A stretch of DNA of 64,000 bases, taken from positions 27,911,103-27,975,102 of the forward strand of contig JAVLUZ010000154.1 of NCBI GenBank assembly GCA_036768485.1, written 5' to 3'. Source of the DNA: Mermis nigrescens (Eukaryota; Nematoda; Enoplea; Mermithida; Mermithidae). Of the stretch, positions 35,093 to 48,600 are shown piece after piece; position 1 is the first letter of the stretch, and each line of letters opens with the position of its first letter. A program made the translations under genes and the position numbers. Under the pieces are notes generated by a model that made no database searches, had not been told where the DNA came from, and worked only from the letters and a program-made list of their open reading frames with translations.

Positions 35093-35712
35093 TTGGCTGG
35101 TGCAGATGAAGTTGGGATATTAAAGGTGTTGTACTTTTTTCTGTAGTTGAGATGAGTAGCTTTATTATAAACTTAAATACCGAAATTTGAACGGATTAAC
35201 GTGTTTTCAAAACGTTTTGAGAATAAGTATCCGAGAACTATTGTAATTTTTTGCAATACCGATTTGCTCATCGTCAGATGAATCATCCATTTAGAAGATC
35301 CCGATAAACTTACGACGCCAAATAATATATATAACATCGACTAAACGCGCTTGGAAAAATTTTTCCAACTGAAAATTGACTGGGAAAAAATAATGCTATT
35401 TTCCAAGTAAATTTTCCAAGACTTGGAATCCAAGTCAAAAAATTCAGAAGCAAATGAACCAACCCTTGGAAAAATGCACTTTTACTTGGGAAAAACACTT
35501 GGAAATTCCAAGTCTTGGAACTTGGAAAACCGAGCTGCAAATAAATCACAACTTGGAAAAAAGCCGGTTTTCCAAGACTTGGAACTGGAACTTGGAATTT
35601 CAAGGACTTGGAAAATGACGGAGCAAATAAATTGAGACTTGGAAAATTTCGCGTTTTTCCAAGACTTGGAACTTGGGACTTGGAATTCCAAGTGGAAATG
35701 AATTGGCCCCTG

Positions 35713-36251
35713 GGCGTTGTAGTACCTACTGCCTTTTTCTATTATCGATCATTTTGTCCTTTTTTCTTCATTGGTATTTAAAAGTTAATTCATCAAATTT
35801 TCATTGATACAACTGAATAAATAAAGCGCCATGCCTCTTCCAGCTTATTTCTACCCGTTGATAATGCACACTTAAAAAAATTATCGCCTATGGAACAATT
35901 TCCCTTTGGATGAAATGATCACACATTCCTTGTTTTGCCGAAAAATTCGAATTGCTACAATGAAATTCAGGATCGATTGGATTCAACGAAGTGCTTACTT
36001 CCATCGTCTGGGTGTCTTGATCGATAAAATATTGACGTGAGTGTTGTTTTTATTTCACCCCCTACCAAACGTGTGACAACTGAAATTTTCGGGTGTTGTG
36101 GGTTCCCGACGGTAGGGGGGGTAAATGACTTCCAATTCTGGGCCAAAAATAGTACAAAAAAGTAAGTTATTTGCTAAAAATGGGGAGTTAACAAATTTTT
36201 TACTTTGTTGTCTCTCTTGTTGCATATATGCCCTCTGCAGACCCTGACCTT
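35713..36251. other. Region upstream of KIAA2013
   Basis: Contains a partial CATACATGTAACAG-type MITE (about 36058-36200, with GGGGGGGTAAATGACTTCC). Just before the start codon is a strong acceptor-like site CCTCTGCAG (ending 36240) after a pyrimidine tract, suggesting a 5' UTR intron. Confidence 0.5.
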
Positions 36252-36645
36252 ATGCATCTTTTTCTCATTCACTTTTTTCGTAGGAATCGGAAATTAGCCG
36301 CGGGGGTTTTATTGCTATTGCTGCTATTGCTTTACTTTGGACCATACTGGTTCATTACCCGACGTCGTTCTGGTGACAGTGTAACGCGGACTTGCTTGCT
36401 TAATCATTTACATCGGACGTTTTCATTCGACCAAATCATTTTGGACTCTTTCACTACTTTCACGGACGAGAATCTGTCCAGCAAACCGTCTTACGTGCCT
36501 TTCGTTGGCAACGGGATTTTCGGGGTTACTTATTCTGTGCACCAAAATGCATTGTATGTAAAGCATGGTGATGCGGTCGCTTTGCAAATACCGTTCGAAC
36601 CGGTGATTGACGTTGATCCAAAATTCACATATTCTCACCAATCAA
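36252..36645 (+). CDS. KIAA2013: KIAA2013 exon 1 (anchor and start of lumenal domain)
   Basis: ATG at 36252 is preferred because a strong acceptor CCTCTGCAG lies just upstream at 36240; an in-frame ATG at 36228 exists before that site. Encodes [18 protein letters not shown] and [12 protein letters not shown]. The donor GTTCGT at 36646 is weak but is the only one in phase with exon 2. Confidence 0.88.
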
Positions 36646-39600
36646 GTTCGTTGGTTTCTGAGTGATTATTATCATATTGCTGCATTTATTTGTACTCATA
36701 GTCTCGAATTACCTCGTCCTCCTTAAATGGTGATTTTAGTGGCTCGTATATGTCTTCCGTTCAATTTCATGCACATTTGCACAATTGATATCGATCCATT
36801 ATAACGTTATAATTACTCGTGCTGAAAACAAAAGTTTTTATCATATGAAAATTACATTCGATTACTTAAAGTTTGACATTCCTATTCATTCTGTTTGAAT
36901 GAACAGCGTGAGCACGAATACAGCCCGTTTCCGATAATATGCTCCGCTGCGAACGAATATCTTGGAATAGTTTACTTCAGCACACTTAATCTTTGTGCGA
37001 GATTAATCTATATACTCCTTGACTCAGCGGATACGGATTTGTGCATAATGAAAGTTTTAATTCATATTTTTCGTTTTTTCAGGTTTAAATTGCATGCATG
37101 AATCTGTCAAGCGACATCGCTTTGAATGTTGCACTTTCATCCAAATATAAGCTCAGAATTTTTTGAAATACTGTGAAAAATGGACGCCTAGTAGCTCAGC
37201 TCCATTGACATTGACCTTATGACATGATAATTAAAATTACCATATGTAAATTAATCAGAAATAGTTTTTCTGTATACCTACCTACCTGAATGATGCTTAA
37301 ACGAGTTTGTTCATTTTCTAAACGTTCAATTGTCTAATATTTTCTTCGTAAATAAATTAATCAGAAATAGGTCTTCTGTATACCTATCTGAATAATACTT
37401 AAACGAGTTTGTTCATTTTCCAAACATTCATTTGTCTAATATTTGCTTTGTAAAACTTTAGCCGCCATCGTTTTGGATACGTTGAGAGGAAATGTAGTCA
37501 AAGTAACGGCATATGACGTTGTAAGCTTTGTACTTAACTGTTTAACGTTTATGAGATAAAGTATTCTGATTTATGTTAAAATTCATACAGACGGCATTAA
37601 AACGAAATTTATATAGATTTTTTCTATTTTAAAAGAATTCTCGAAATATAATAAAAGTTTGTGTAAAGTTAAGCCGAATTTTATACATTTGTGCTTTATG
37701 TACATTACATGAATATTTTACATATGTATATAATTATCTTGGATGCCGCAGAGAAGGTTGGATTACAAACAGACAAGTAACGGCTCGGAATTTTGGATAG
37801 GGTCTCCGGTCAATTTCAGGCGGAAGGGGGTAAATGACTTGAATTTTGGCCGAAAACGGCAATAAAACACCTGAAAACGGCCAGAAAATTCGATTTTTTT
37901 CGAAAAATTGGGGGGGGGTCAAAATTTTTCTTGCTCTGGGGAATGGGGCGAAGTCCGACTCTGGGCGAGGGATCCAACCAATCCTCCTGTTACATTTATA
38001 ATTACAAATCATGTCAGTCCCTTAGTGTTGCATGCATCGGATGCAAAAATGTGCCTCGGCTTCACTGTGGCAGTATTATTGCATAGGCAAAATAATAGAG
38101 GCTTATATATAGGCAGGCCATCAGCCCGGGAAAATCGGGAATAAACCGGCAATTTTTATGACAAGCGAGATGAAGCTGGGAATTTCTCCGAGAATATAAT
38201 GTTTTTATGACAAATAAGCAAAGAAGAGTATTGAGTTTAAAAGGACTTAAATGACCAAATTTTTGTCAATTTAGTGAATTGGTGCTGTTTTTCTTTATAA
38301 AGTCCTAGCATTGATATTAGAAGTTTAAGTAAATCATAATGTTCCATCGATTCACACTATTATGGTGATTTAGCATAGTTTTCCTTATTGGAAATCTAAA
38401 CTTGACTCAAATAACATGGTAAGAAATAAGCAGAAATCGGGAAACCTTGAAAGCCTTTAGCTCCTCAGTTTTTTCACATTTTATAGAATATTCGCGGTTG
38501 CAAAGATGTCAAAGTTTAACTATATTATGATAGCTAGCTTAAAACAAAAAGTTTATTTGAATCAATTTTTTATTTAAATTGCGTAAATTGGAGGGCATAC
38601 GGGAACAACGACCATGCTGTAAGAATTATTTGTTCCTATCCTATCACCACTTCGTGATGAATCCGATCGAAAGTTTTTGATCATTTTCTCGTAAAGTGAC
38701 TGGAAAAACGTATGATTTAGTTTATTATTCGTTAAAGTTTAATAAGACTAAGCAAAAACGATCTTTAGTTATGCTGACGTTTTGGGTTTAGTAAGTACGC
38801 CTACCATACACGCACAGCATGGAAATTCTGGGAGAAGAGTAAAATTTTGAAGTGTCTTGTTCGGGCCCTAAAATAGTGGGTAGTAAGCGTTGAAAAAATC
38901 GTTTTTCTGCGTTTCTGACGATGCTATCTTTCTAGAGCATAAAAACAAAAAAATCTGAAAAATTTGGATAAATTGAACAAAATATAATCCAAATATTCGT
39001 ATATGGCGCGAAGCGCTGACGATTTGACACTTTTGTGCAAATAGCTAAAATCGCTTAAAAAAGCACCTTTTCTACGAATTTTTAGGAAATTTTTGGGAAC
39101 TGTTGAAAAATCGCGAATTCTGGGGAGGTGAACAATGTTCTGGGGAGGGGGTGAAAATTTTCCTGTTGGGGCATACATGCACATAGGGGGTTGAGGGGGT
39201 ATTAACCTTCGCTGAAGGGTCAGCCAGGCAGGTACTGTCCGGCGATTTTGAGCTGACGGAACGTTTTTTGCATCATTTTCGATTTCAAAAGCAGTAACAA
39301 TATAAAAATTTTGCCAGTACTTTTATGTACTTTTCTTACCCAAAAAAGCGACAAAAATTGGTTAAATACTGTATTTTTTAGTGTTTCAACTGATATAACG
39401 CTGTCAACATGGACTTAAAATGCTTTAAAAATGCGAAATTACCACAAAAAGACGTTTTATAGGCTATTTTGACCGTTTTGGTCGTTTAAACGACCACAAA
39501 TTCGTGAACGTTAATTTACTGTTTTGGATTTCTGAGATTTTACCCCCTCCTCCCTGCCGACCCTGATTTTGTGCACCTATGGGGTGAAGGTGAAACCCCC

Positions 39601-42600
39601 CCCCGAACTTTGATGATCATGCATGATGCCTACAATAATTTTATACTAGTATAACACACAAATAATCACAAGATTTAATAGGCACGGCCCGAAATTTACT
39701 AATCCAGATAATATGGATCATTTTTGGGTACCTGTTAGTGTAGCATGTCTCCGGATCGCAAGAAGTATCAAACCCTGCGTGCAGCGTGTCTCCGGATATG
39801 TAATGTCTCTGCACTATTACAATGTACAGCGGCGAATGTTTGCATAAGGATGGAGAAGTATCAGTTATACTGAATTCCGGGAGTTTACTCCTCCCTTAAC
39901 TCCTGGACTGTAATAAACATGAGGAAGAGTGAAATTCGGGAAGCGTCATATAATCAATTAAATTTGCAAGTTGTGGGAAATGCTAGGTATAGTTTAAGAT
40001 CTGTTTTTTGGCAAAATTTTATAAAACTGCCTCTGAGTGTCAAAAAACATGACAGTCTTACAGTTTTCAATCGAATTCTCAGTCGTTCTAACATAAAAAT
40101 AATTGAAGTAACCGAAGTCATCCCTAAACACGTTAACTAAATTTTGAGGCTTCGTAAAGACCAATAAGATAAAAATAGTCAAACTAGCACAAAATAATCG
40201 TTTCTGAATTATTAATGCTTTCCATTTTCCTCATCAAATTGACGAATTTCCGGATTTCTTTTCTTCATAGAAGGATTTCATTAAGGAAAATAGCTTATGA
40301 AAGCGATTGGAAGCTTCTCTTCATAATGTAATGGCGGGTTTAAACTTTAAGTTTCTCCTGGTTTACAACTCTCGCGTAGCAAGTTCATTTTTAAAAACTA
40401 TTTATGGCGAACAGTCGTTTCTACGTTTCGTAGCTATGCCGTTTTTTTATTGTTTTCCAGAATGGCGAGTGTGCCTTTGTTTCGTCGACGATTCTCGCCC
40501 ATCGAACTCGTCCTAGTATTTTTATGCAAGAAATAAAGATTGACAATCCGACAGTAATTTTATTTTTCTATCACGCTTGACCTTATGTCATTTTTGCTAC
40601 CGTCTGAATCTGATGATTGTAATACTAAATTTATGGTAATTTTAGAACTATGTGTATGTAAAGAGGGATAGGTGCATACCTGGGCGCGGGGGTTTGGGAG
40701 TATGCACCATCAGAAACCAAAATACCTCCCAGAATTCAATTTTTAAACTTTTTTTGTTTTTTTTCGCAATTTTCGGATGCCAATGGATAGTGCTCGATGA
40801 GAAACGTTAAAAAATGGTGTTTTTCGCCATACCACTATTTTAAAGGCCATTTTTTTACCTTTGAAAAAATCTTGCACCCATACTTGGGTGCCGCCCGCCT
40901 ATGAATGGGTATTCTTAATTTATTGCTTCCTTATTTTTCTGATTGAGCGATTCGAGCCGGACTGAATACTGCAATAATGTTAGTTAATAATTTGCAGTTA
41001 GCGAATCGATAACTGCTCTGAATTATTATTTCCACAATTCATTCTACACTTTATCTGTTAAATCGTTAAATGCTCAATTTTTAATTCAGAATCATTTGAT
41101 AATCTTTGCTTTAATACAGTTATCGACGTTGCATGTCAGCCTGACTCAAAAAATTCCGAGCGTGGAAGTATTCAAAGAAATTAAAAGCGATGCTGCGTTG
41201 TCAGTCAGAATGGCCAGATTAAAGGTACCGAACGCCGAGAGCCATTATGATGTCGGCATAGGCGTAAATAGGGTACCCAAAGATCTGAATGCCAAGCCCA
41301 GCGGGTAATTGTCTCATTTGCTTAAATAATCGAGTGATGCCTGGTTTTTTAGAAATTCGTGGACACTGCTTAGGGAATAAAACTGTTGCTGAAAAGTTGA
41401 AGGCATTGATACATTGCAGTCGTTGTGCATATATGTATATGTTAGAGTTGTACCGGGTTCTGCTCCAGCCTTAGGTGCACAAGGTTAGGGTCGGCAGGGG
41501 GGAATCTTCGAAATCCAAAACAGTGACGATTTTTTTGCTGTTTAAACGATTAAAATGGTCAAAATAGCCGATAAAACGTTTTTTCGTAGTGATATCGCAT
41601 TTTTAAAGCTTTTTTAGTCCGTTTTGACTGCATTATATCACTTTTAACGCTAGAAAATGCAAAAATTGATCAATTTAAAAACTTCAAAAGTTTAAAAAAA
41701 ACATAAAAATACTAATCCGGCGCCAAGCGCCGGAAAAGTTTGACATTTATACTTCTCTTGACCTCTAAAACGATGCAAAAAAGCTTCCATCAGCTCAAAA
41801 TCGCCGGATAGTACCTATTCGGCTGACCCTTTAGTGGGGGTTATACCCTCCCTCCTATGTATATGTATATGTATGGCTCCGGCCCTGGCCTAGCTCTGGA
41901 TCCGGCCTGAGCCTGAAACTTTTAATATTGTCTTCTGTAAACTTGTTGCCTTGATTCCCAGAATTTGCGATTTTCTAAAAGTTTCAAAAGAATTCGTAGA
42001 AACGGTGCTGTTTTGAAGGTTTTTAGCTATCTATTCGCTCAAAAGTGTCATAGTTTCAGCCCTTCGAGCCATATATTCATTTTCGGACAATATTTTGCTG
42101 AATATATTCGTACTTTTTAAAATTTTCCCCCAGCTTTTTTACGCTTTTATGCTCTAGAAGGATGTAACATCGTAAGAATCGTCGAAAATTGATGTTGTGA
42201 ACGCGTATTCACCATTTTTGAGCCCAAAAAGGCACTTAAAAATTTCACAGCCCCCGAAAATTTCCATCGTGTGCATGTCTGAGTCTGTGGCCCGATGCAA
42301 AGAGGCACAAGGTCAAAGTCGGTAGGGAGGGATCTTAAATCCCTGAATTTTTAATTAGACTAGCCCATTTCCGAAGACATTTTTTATATTATTCGTTTAG
42401 CCAGGAAGTTCTAAGGATCATCACTACGATTATTACGTCAGATTCGCTACCGTCCAATGTGCGATCCAGTGAACAAAAATACGCCGATGATATTTTAAAA
42501 GTTGAATATTTTTTTATCTTCTGCTGCAAAATGAATACACGATTGTTGATCGATGCAATCTTTTAAGGAAAACAACGACGCTTTGGCGGATAGCCAGTTA

Positions 42601-45600
42601 TTAGTGGAACACATTAAAGCATGGAGCGAGGTTCATTGCTTAATTATTTCTTCTTAATCGTACTGAACCAGCTGTACTTTTCTAATAATAACAATCTCGT
42701 AATGTTATGATCTCTATGTCTCTATGTCTTACTAATTTCGCGTACTTTTGAAACGTCCAAGTCTTATCGTTTTTTCTGTCGTTTTTATGTGTTACACAGA
42801 CCCCTATCCAGGATTTTGTTGGGGGCACGACCGAAATCGTTGATCTATTGATGCAAAATACGCTTTAGGTTGTATAAAGACTAAAAATGGAATGTTTAAA
42901 CCGCGCGCTTAGGACTAAATAGTCTCTAATTATAATTGAAAAATCCGGCGGAAAATTTTTGCGACTTTCGCCTAAAAAAGCAGAGGGGGTAGAGGAAAAA
43001 ACTATTATTACATTACAATTTCGGGAAGCACGTGCCCCTTCCCTCTGGATACGGGCTTGTGTAGATATATATATATATATATCGTATATAATTATGTAAG
43101 CTCACTTGAATCTAATAAATACTTGACATTATGCAAAAAGTTATGTATTTATTGATGGTCCCCCCGATTAGCCCTGCTACGTTTAAGCTCTTTATCAATT
43201 ATTCAGTGGTCTTTTTCACTGCCCTTAGCACTGAGCTTCGCGATGCTCAGTTGGTAACGCTTCTACCTCTGACCGCGTCGACTCAGGTTCGACTTTTTCT
43301 GGAGTCGTGTTTTTCTCGAGTGGCCGGGTCGGACCAACTCAGCCTTTTATCCTTCGGTTAGATTGATAAATGGGAAGTTACATCCATAGCGAGGTTAACC
43401 CTCGGGGATCGCGCCCCTTACGGTATTTAGCAATGTAACACACGGTTCTGCTGTGCGGGCGATACCTGACTACGGGTGCGTGAGTCAACTTTAACCTTTA
43501 ACCTTCAGCAATAAGGGTCGCTTTAATGTGGGAATCACTAAAGAGGTTAATACAAGCGGCTATGATGGCAGTGTCGGAACAGCTTGAAATTTAAAGCTAT
43601 GATATTCAACTTTACATTAGAAATTGAAGTGCACTTTACTATATTTTTATGCCGAAATGCTTAAAATTTGTGTCGATTCGATTAGGATTTTATTGATATT
43701 TTTTGGCTATTTTCCTTGTTACGATATAATGAATGCTTCAAAATCATTTTTGAATATATGTTTATTAAAAATTTCGCGCAAATGAGCAGCCTCATCGTTG
43801 GGTCGTTGGTTCATTTCATAAGCTATTCAAAAATTGCAATATATTCACTTCTGGTGCATTAGGTCAGGTCGGAGGGGGGATAAAATTCTAGAAATCTTGA
43901 ACAGTAAATTTAGTTTACACGATCTCTTTGCTAATCAAACGACAAAAATGGTCGAAATAGCCTATAAACGCTTTTTCATGGTAATGTTGCATTTTAAAAG
44001 CATTTTTAATTCATATTGACTGCATTAAATTGCTTCAAACACAAAAATACTGAAATTGGTCAATTTTTGGCGCTTTTTTGAGTAAAAAAATAGATAAAAT
44101 AATTATTCAGGCGCGAAGCGCTGGAAAAATTTAGACATTATGACTGCATTTTTCTCTGAAAAAATGATGCAAAAACGTTCCGTCGGCGCAAAATCGCCGG
44201 ACAGTATCCTTCTGGTTGGCCCTTTAGGCCAAAGGGATGTAATAAATACCCCCTCATCCCCTATGTGTACCGTCATCTGGGGTAACTTGTGACAGAATGA
44301 GCTCTTTCATCCGCCACTTTGTATTGAATTTTCTCTTGACACGGCAAGTCAATTCTTCTTTAACGGATGGGTACCACACATGGGCGTGGGGGTTGGGGGT
44401 ATGCAGCCCCTCTGAAGTTGAAATATCCCCCTGAAATCAAAATACCCCTCCCAGAAAATTTTTTTGCTTTTTTAGCAATTTTTTGATGCCATTGGATAGT
44501 GCTTGATGAGAAACGTCGAAAAATGGTATTTTTTCGCCATACAACCACTTTTAAGACCATTTTTTGACCTTTTAAAATTTTTTCACCCCCAGAAATTTTT
44601 TCACCCCCCCCAGAATTTCGGTGCTGCCCACCTATGATGGATACTCCTTGTTCATGCATGAACAATATGATTTTTCTAAAATTTAGTGGGTGTCCCGAGT
44701 TACCTCTGGGTTGGTGATAACTTGGGACATGCATAATATTTGCACTTTTTTGCTAGGCTAGAACCTTGTTAGCATTTATTTTGGGAACTCAGGACATATA
44801 AAAGTTTTTAAAAAGATTGGCAAAGAAAAAGAGCAAAATTTAGCGAAAACCCGAAATAATATGGGATTCAAGAGCAACAAAGGTCAGAAATTGTGTTTCA
44901 TTAATATGCAAATTATTGTGTTTAACATGATGCATCAGCAGTTTCCAGCCAAAAGACGTGTTAACAATAGATTTAGGCTATGCATGTGAGATTAGCTAAA
45001 AAATACGCTAAAAAAGTCAGAAAAGATCGGAAAAGACTATCGGATTTCATTTGCTTAGACTTTGGAAATATCAAGAAAAAATCGTTGAGGGAAGATAAGA
45101 CAAACTACTCTTTAAGACTTGACTCCAATTCTGCACCGTATTTTTATATAAATGGTGAGATAGGTTACCTTTTCGACAGCAATTCAAACAATTACGCAGA
45201 GTGAATGATAAATATTTATGAACTTTCTGACCTCTGATATCAGGCATTAAAAAATAATACATTGTAGAAATAATTGACTTATAAATAGCTCAGAAGCTTG
45301 TATCATTTACAATAATACGATATAAAATGGAAAGTATTTCAGAAAAGAATTGTAATGCAATTTATCTAGTTGTGTTCGAAAGTGAAGAATTGTCATGTCT
45401 AAAGTTACTCCATTTTGTCAATAGATCTTGAGATAACTTGGGACGCATACTGTAAGTATAAGATAAATAAGCGACTGCATTGAAAGAAAACGTAGCAAAT
45501 ATAAAAGCCCGACTTCTTATCTGTTATTCACGCCAGTTATCTTTAAGGTATTATTCCTGGTTATGCAATGGCAATAAGAAGTTTGCAAGTAGCAAAGTAT

Positions 45601-48600
45601 GTGACAATTCAATTATCAGCAAACGCTAGGGCTCACTGTGGCCGCACCTCACCAACAATTAAAAATAACATCAGAGATGAAAAAAGCGTTATCGACTTGC
45701 AGAAAAATTACTCAACTAAACATACAATGGTCATTTACAAAAATATAGTGCATAAAATAATTTTACTGAGACTTTTCCCAAGTTACTCCGATGTCCCAAT
45801 TTACCTCAGATGATAGTATGTATGATTTACCATACATGCAAACGGTAAAAAGTTCTGGGAGGGGGGGTAAACCGAGCCTCCAAGGGGGGGTAAATGAGTA
45901 ATTTTGTTATTTAATGCCAAATTTTGATACTGATTCGTTGTATTTTACTCATTACAAATATTTGTTGTTGAATTTGCGTGAAAATGGATAACAGTAAGGA
46001 CGATGGAATGACCTGTAACATGAAATTTATGCGAAATAATGGATGAAAAAGTCTTAATGAATGAATTGAATAGTCCTTTGCTCTAAAAAACCGTATATGT
46101 GTTTGAAATTCGTCATTTGACGCTTTTCATAGTTCGTTTTGGTACAAACATGGCCTGATGGGGGTATGACTCTCAAAGTCCTGGTAGGGGTTACCCCCCC
46201 CAGGGTGCATATGTGTGATTTACCTATCTGCATTAAACTCAGTAAATTTATAGCGCGACTCGCATTTAGCTGTGGAATCACGGATTTAGCATTTCGTATT
46301 CCAAAGCTCCTAATACGTTAAACGGTGATCTGATTAATGCCACCTTTTACTATCTGGTGTCTCATTCCCCGTCGTTTATCAAGCAACGTGGTTTAAACGA
46401 ATCTCGCGTCAAAGAAGCGAAGCAATTCTTGTACGATACGGGCGAATGCTTTAACTTCCATAATACTTTGTAAGTGCTTGAAATAAGCATAAAGTTCAGT
46501 TGATGTTAAAGCATCAAGAATCTCATGATCTATTTTAAAGTCGATTTACACGGATTTTCACTAGCAAATTTCTTTTGTAAGGCTCGAAGCATGCAAAATT
46601 GCACACATTTTTTATTTAGTGCCCCTTGCAGGATAGAACTTCAAGCAGTAGAAAAGAAAATTGTTCCACCAAGGATAGTGCGAACTTTGACTATTACATA
46701 AATGTGCATCGAATGATGACAAATAAAAATTTAAATAATAATAAAAATGTTTATTTTCAAAATATTAATTAAAATATGTTAAACTTATAATACAGTCAGC
46801 AGTTTATGGTAAATATAGCAACAGGCTAGCAACAGTTGTTAATATTTTCGAAAAGAACTCATTTATTCAATAAATGATTTTTTATTACTTGCACTGAAAT
46901 TCGATCAATAATCTGAAAATAATATGCTTAGTCTTTAACATGTCTCATTGTATTCAACAAAGATTTTTTCGCCGCTACGAATTGAAAAATGTTAAAAATA
47001 CCAGAAATTTTCGATATTTCGCTTATTTTTTGCGCTTCTGCTTTTAATGTTTGAATTTTCTATCTGTAATTATTTCACTTTACGAAACTCCGGCTTTAAG
47101 TTTAGAAACATAAATGAGTCAAAATATGCTAGCATTTTACATTATACAAATTATTTTATCTATACTGTACTATTTGTCTATGTAAACGCAAACGTTTAGT
47201 TGAACGTTGTGAAAAGTTAAAAAATTTTTAATGCTGATTAGCATACATGTAACAGGGGGGATAGGAGGATCCCCCGAAGCCAGAAAATTTTTGACCCTTC
47301 CCCTCCCCCGATTTTTGAAAAAAATCGACGTTTTTCGGCCATTTGGGCCTAAAAACGTCTAACTCTACTCCTCTGCAAATGGCCGGATCTTTCCACCCCC
47401 ATATTTCGAGCTGTTACATGTATGCTAATTAGCCTATTTTTATTGCATATAGCCCGTGTTTACAAAGCTTGATGATTTGATTTAAAATGGTAAGAATGAT
47501 AAAGTTTGCTAAGTGATTTTTGCATTTTTAGTTTTTCCATTTAAAAAGCTCTTAGTTCAGGTTGAAAACGATAACAATCGTATATCTCGAAATGAAGTTT
47601 CACTTCACCCCTCCTAGAAAAATTGTCAGCTCGTAGTAATTGTCTCGATGAATTCGCGATTTTCCTAAAACTTCATAGCAAAGGTGTCGTTTTAAGCGTT
47701 TTTAGCTATCTGTTTGCTCAAAAGTGTCAAATTGTCGGCCACGGATAGACTCATTTTTTGATTATTATTGTCGAATTCATTCATACACACGGTGAGGTAA
47801 ATGATTAATTTTTACGGCTAATTATGGCGCTAAAATGATGACTTTATGTTGATTTTTTAGGCATATTCATCTTTCCTTAACACGTAAAAATGCTTTAACT
47901 TCTTGTATTTTATTCTTCTTGAATATCCATGATTGAATTTGCATGAAAACAAATGATAATAAGAGTTATGGAATGACTTGGACTATCAAATATGCACTGG
48001 ATAATGGACAAAAAGTGTCTGAAGCTGAGCATCGTTTGGTGCTATTTTTTAACTCCATTAATTTTCCAAGGTTTCGGTTCGAAAAAGGCCTGAGGGGTTA
48101 TGCCTTTCAAACGTCCTGGTAGGGGGATAGCCCCCATACTCCCCTCCAGTGTGTATGTGTGAATTTATTCGAAGTTTTCTGATATTTTTCCGAAATTTTT
48201 TTTCTAGTTTCAACGATCCAGAAAGATAGAGCATCGTCAGAAACGTCGGAAAATGATGTTTTTGACGCGCAGTAAAAACATTTACGTCTAAAAAATAGTC
48301 TTATAGTAACAAAAATTTTATCAATGTTATAAAAAACAAAATTTAATAAGTGCATAACATTCATACGTATGAGTCATCATAGACGAACAATAATTAGAAT
48401 TATAAGTGGATGATTTTATAGTCACTCTTAATGCTTAATTGATCAGCTTACCAAATAGATCCAATGTAGCGATCTTTTATTTCAATCGTATTTATTTGTA
48501 TGCAGGCTCTATCCTAGCAAATTGTGGTCACATCTGTCAACAATGGCCGATGTATTAGACATTGTCTATCGATGGAAATTAACTTTAGACAAAAGAGGAT

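Larger units (their letters stand above)
33911..35709 (+). mobile_element. PIF/Harbinger-like element, 1.8 kb, 3-bp TSD
   Basis: Long inverted ends starting GGGCCAATTCATTTCCACTT and finishing AAGTGGAAATGAATTGGCCC, flanked by CTG (33908-33910, 35710-35712). About 250 bp at each end are dense in TTCCAAG and CTTGGAA words. One Myb/SANT-like ORF at 34303-34542 supports PIF/Harbinger, whose elements carry a Myb-like second protein. No DDE transposase seen. Holds a younger hAT-type MITE. Confidence 0.75.

Noticed and set aside
44343..44720. Possible exon in the open frame over 44360-44734
   Set aside because: Covers CATA MITE copy 6 antisense; not conserved in other copies.
44980..45204. Lys-rich 74-codon frame
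   Set aside because: No splice-site or phase match with KIAA2013 exons 6 and 7, which join directly, and no family resemblance.
45568..45813. 81-codon plus-strand frame as a gene
   Set aside because: No homology recognised, no splice support, and it runs up to a MITE boundary.
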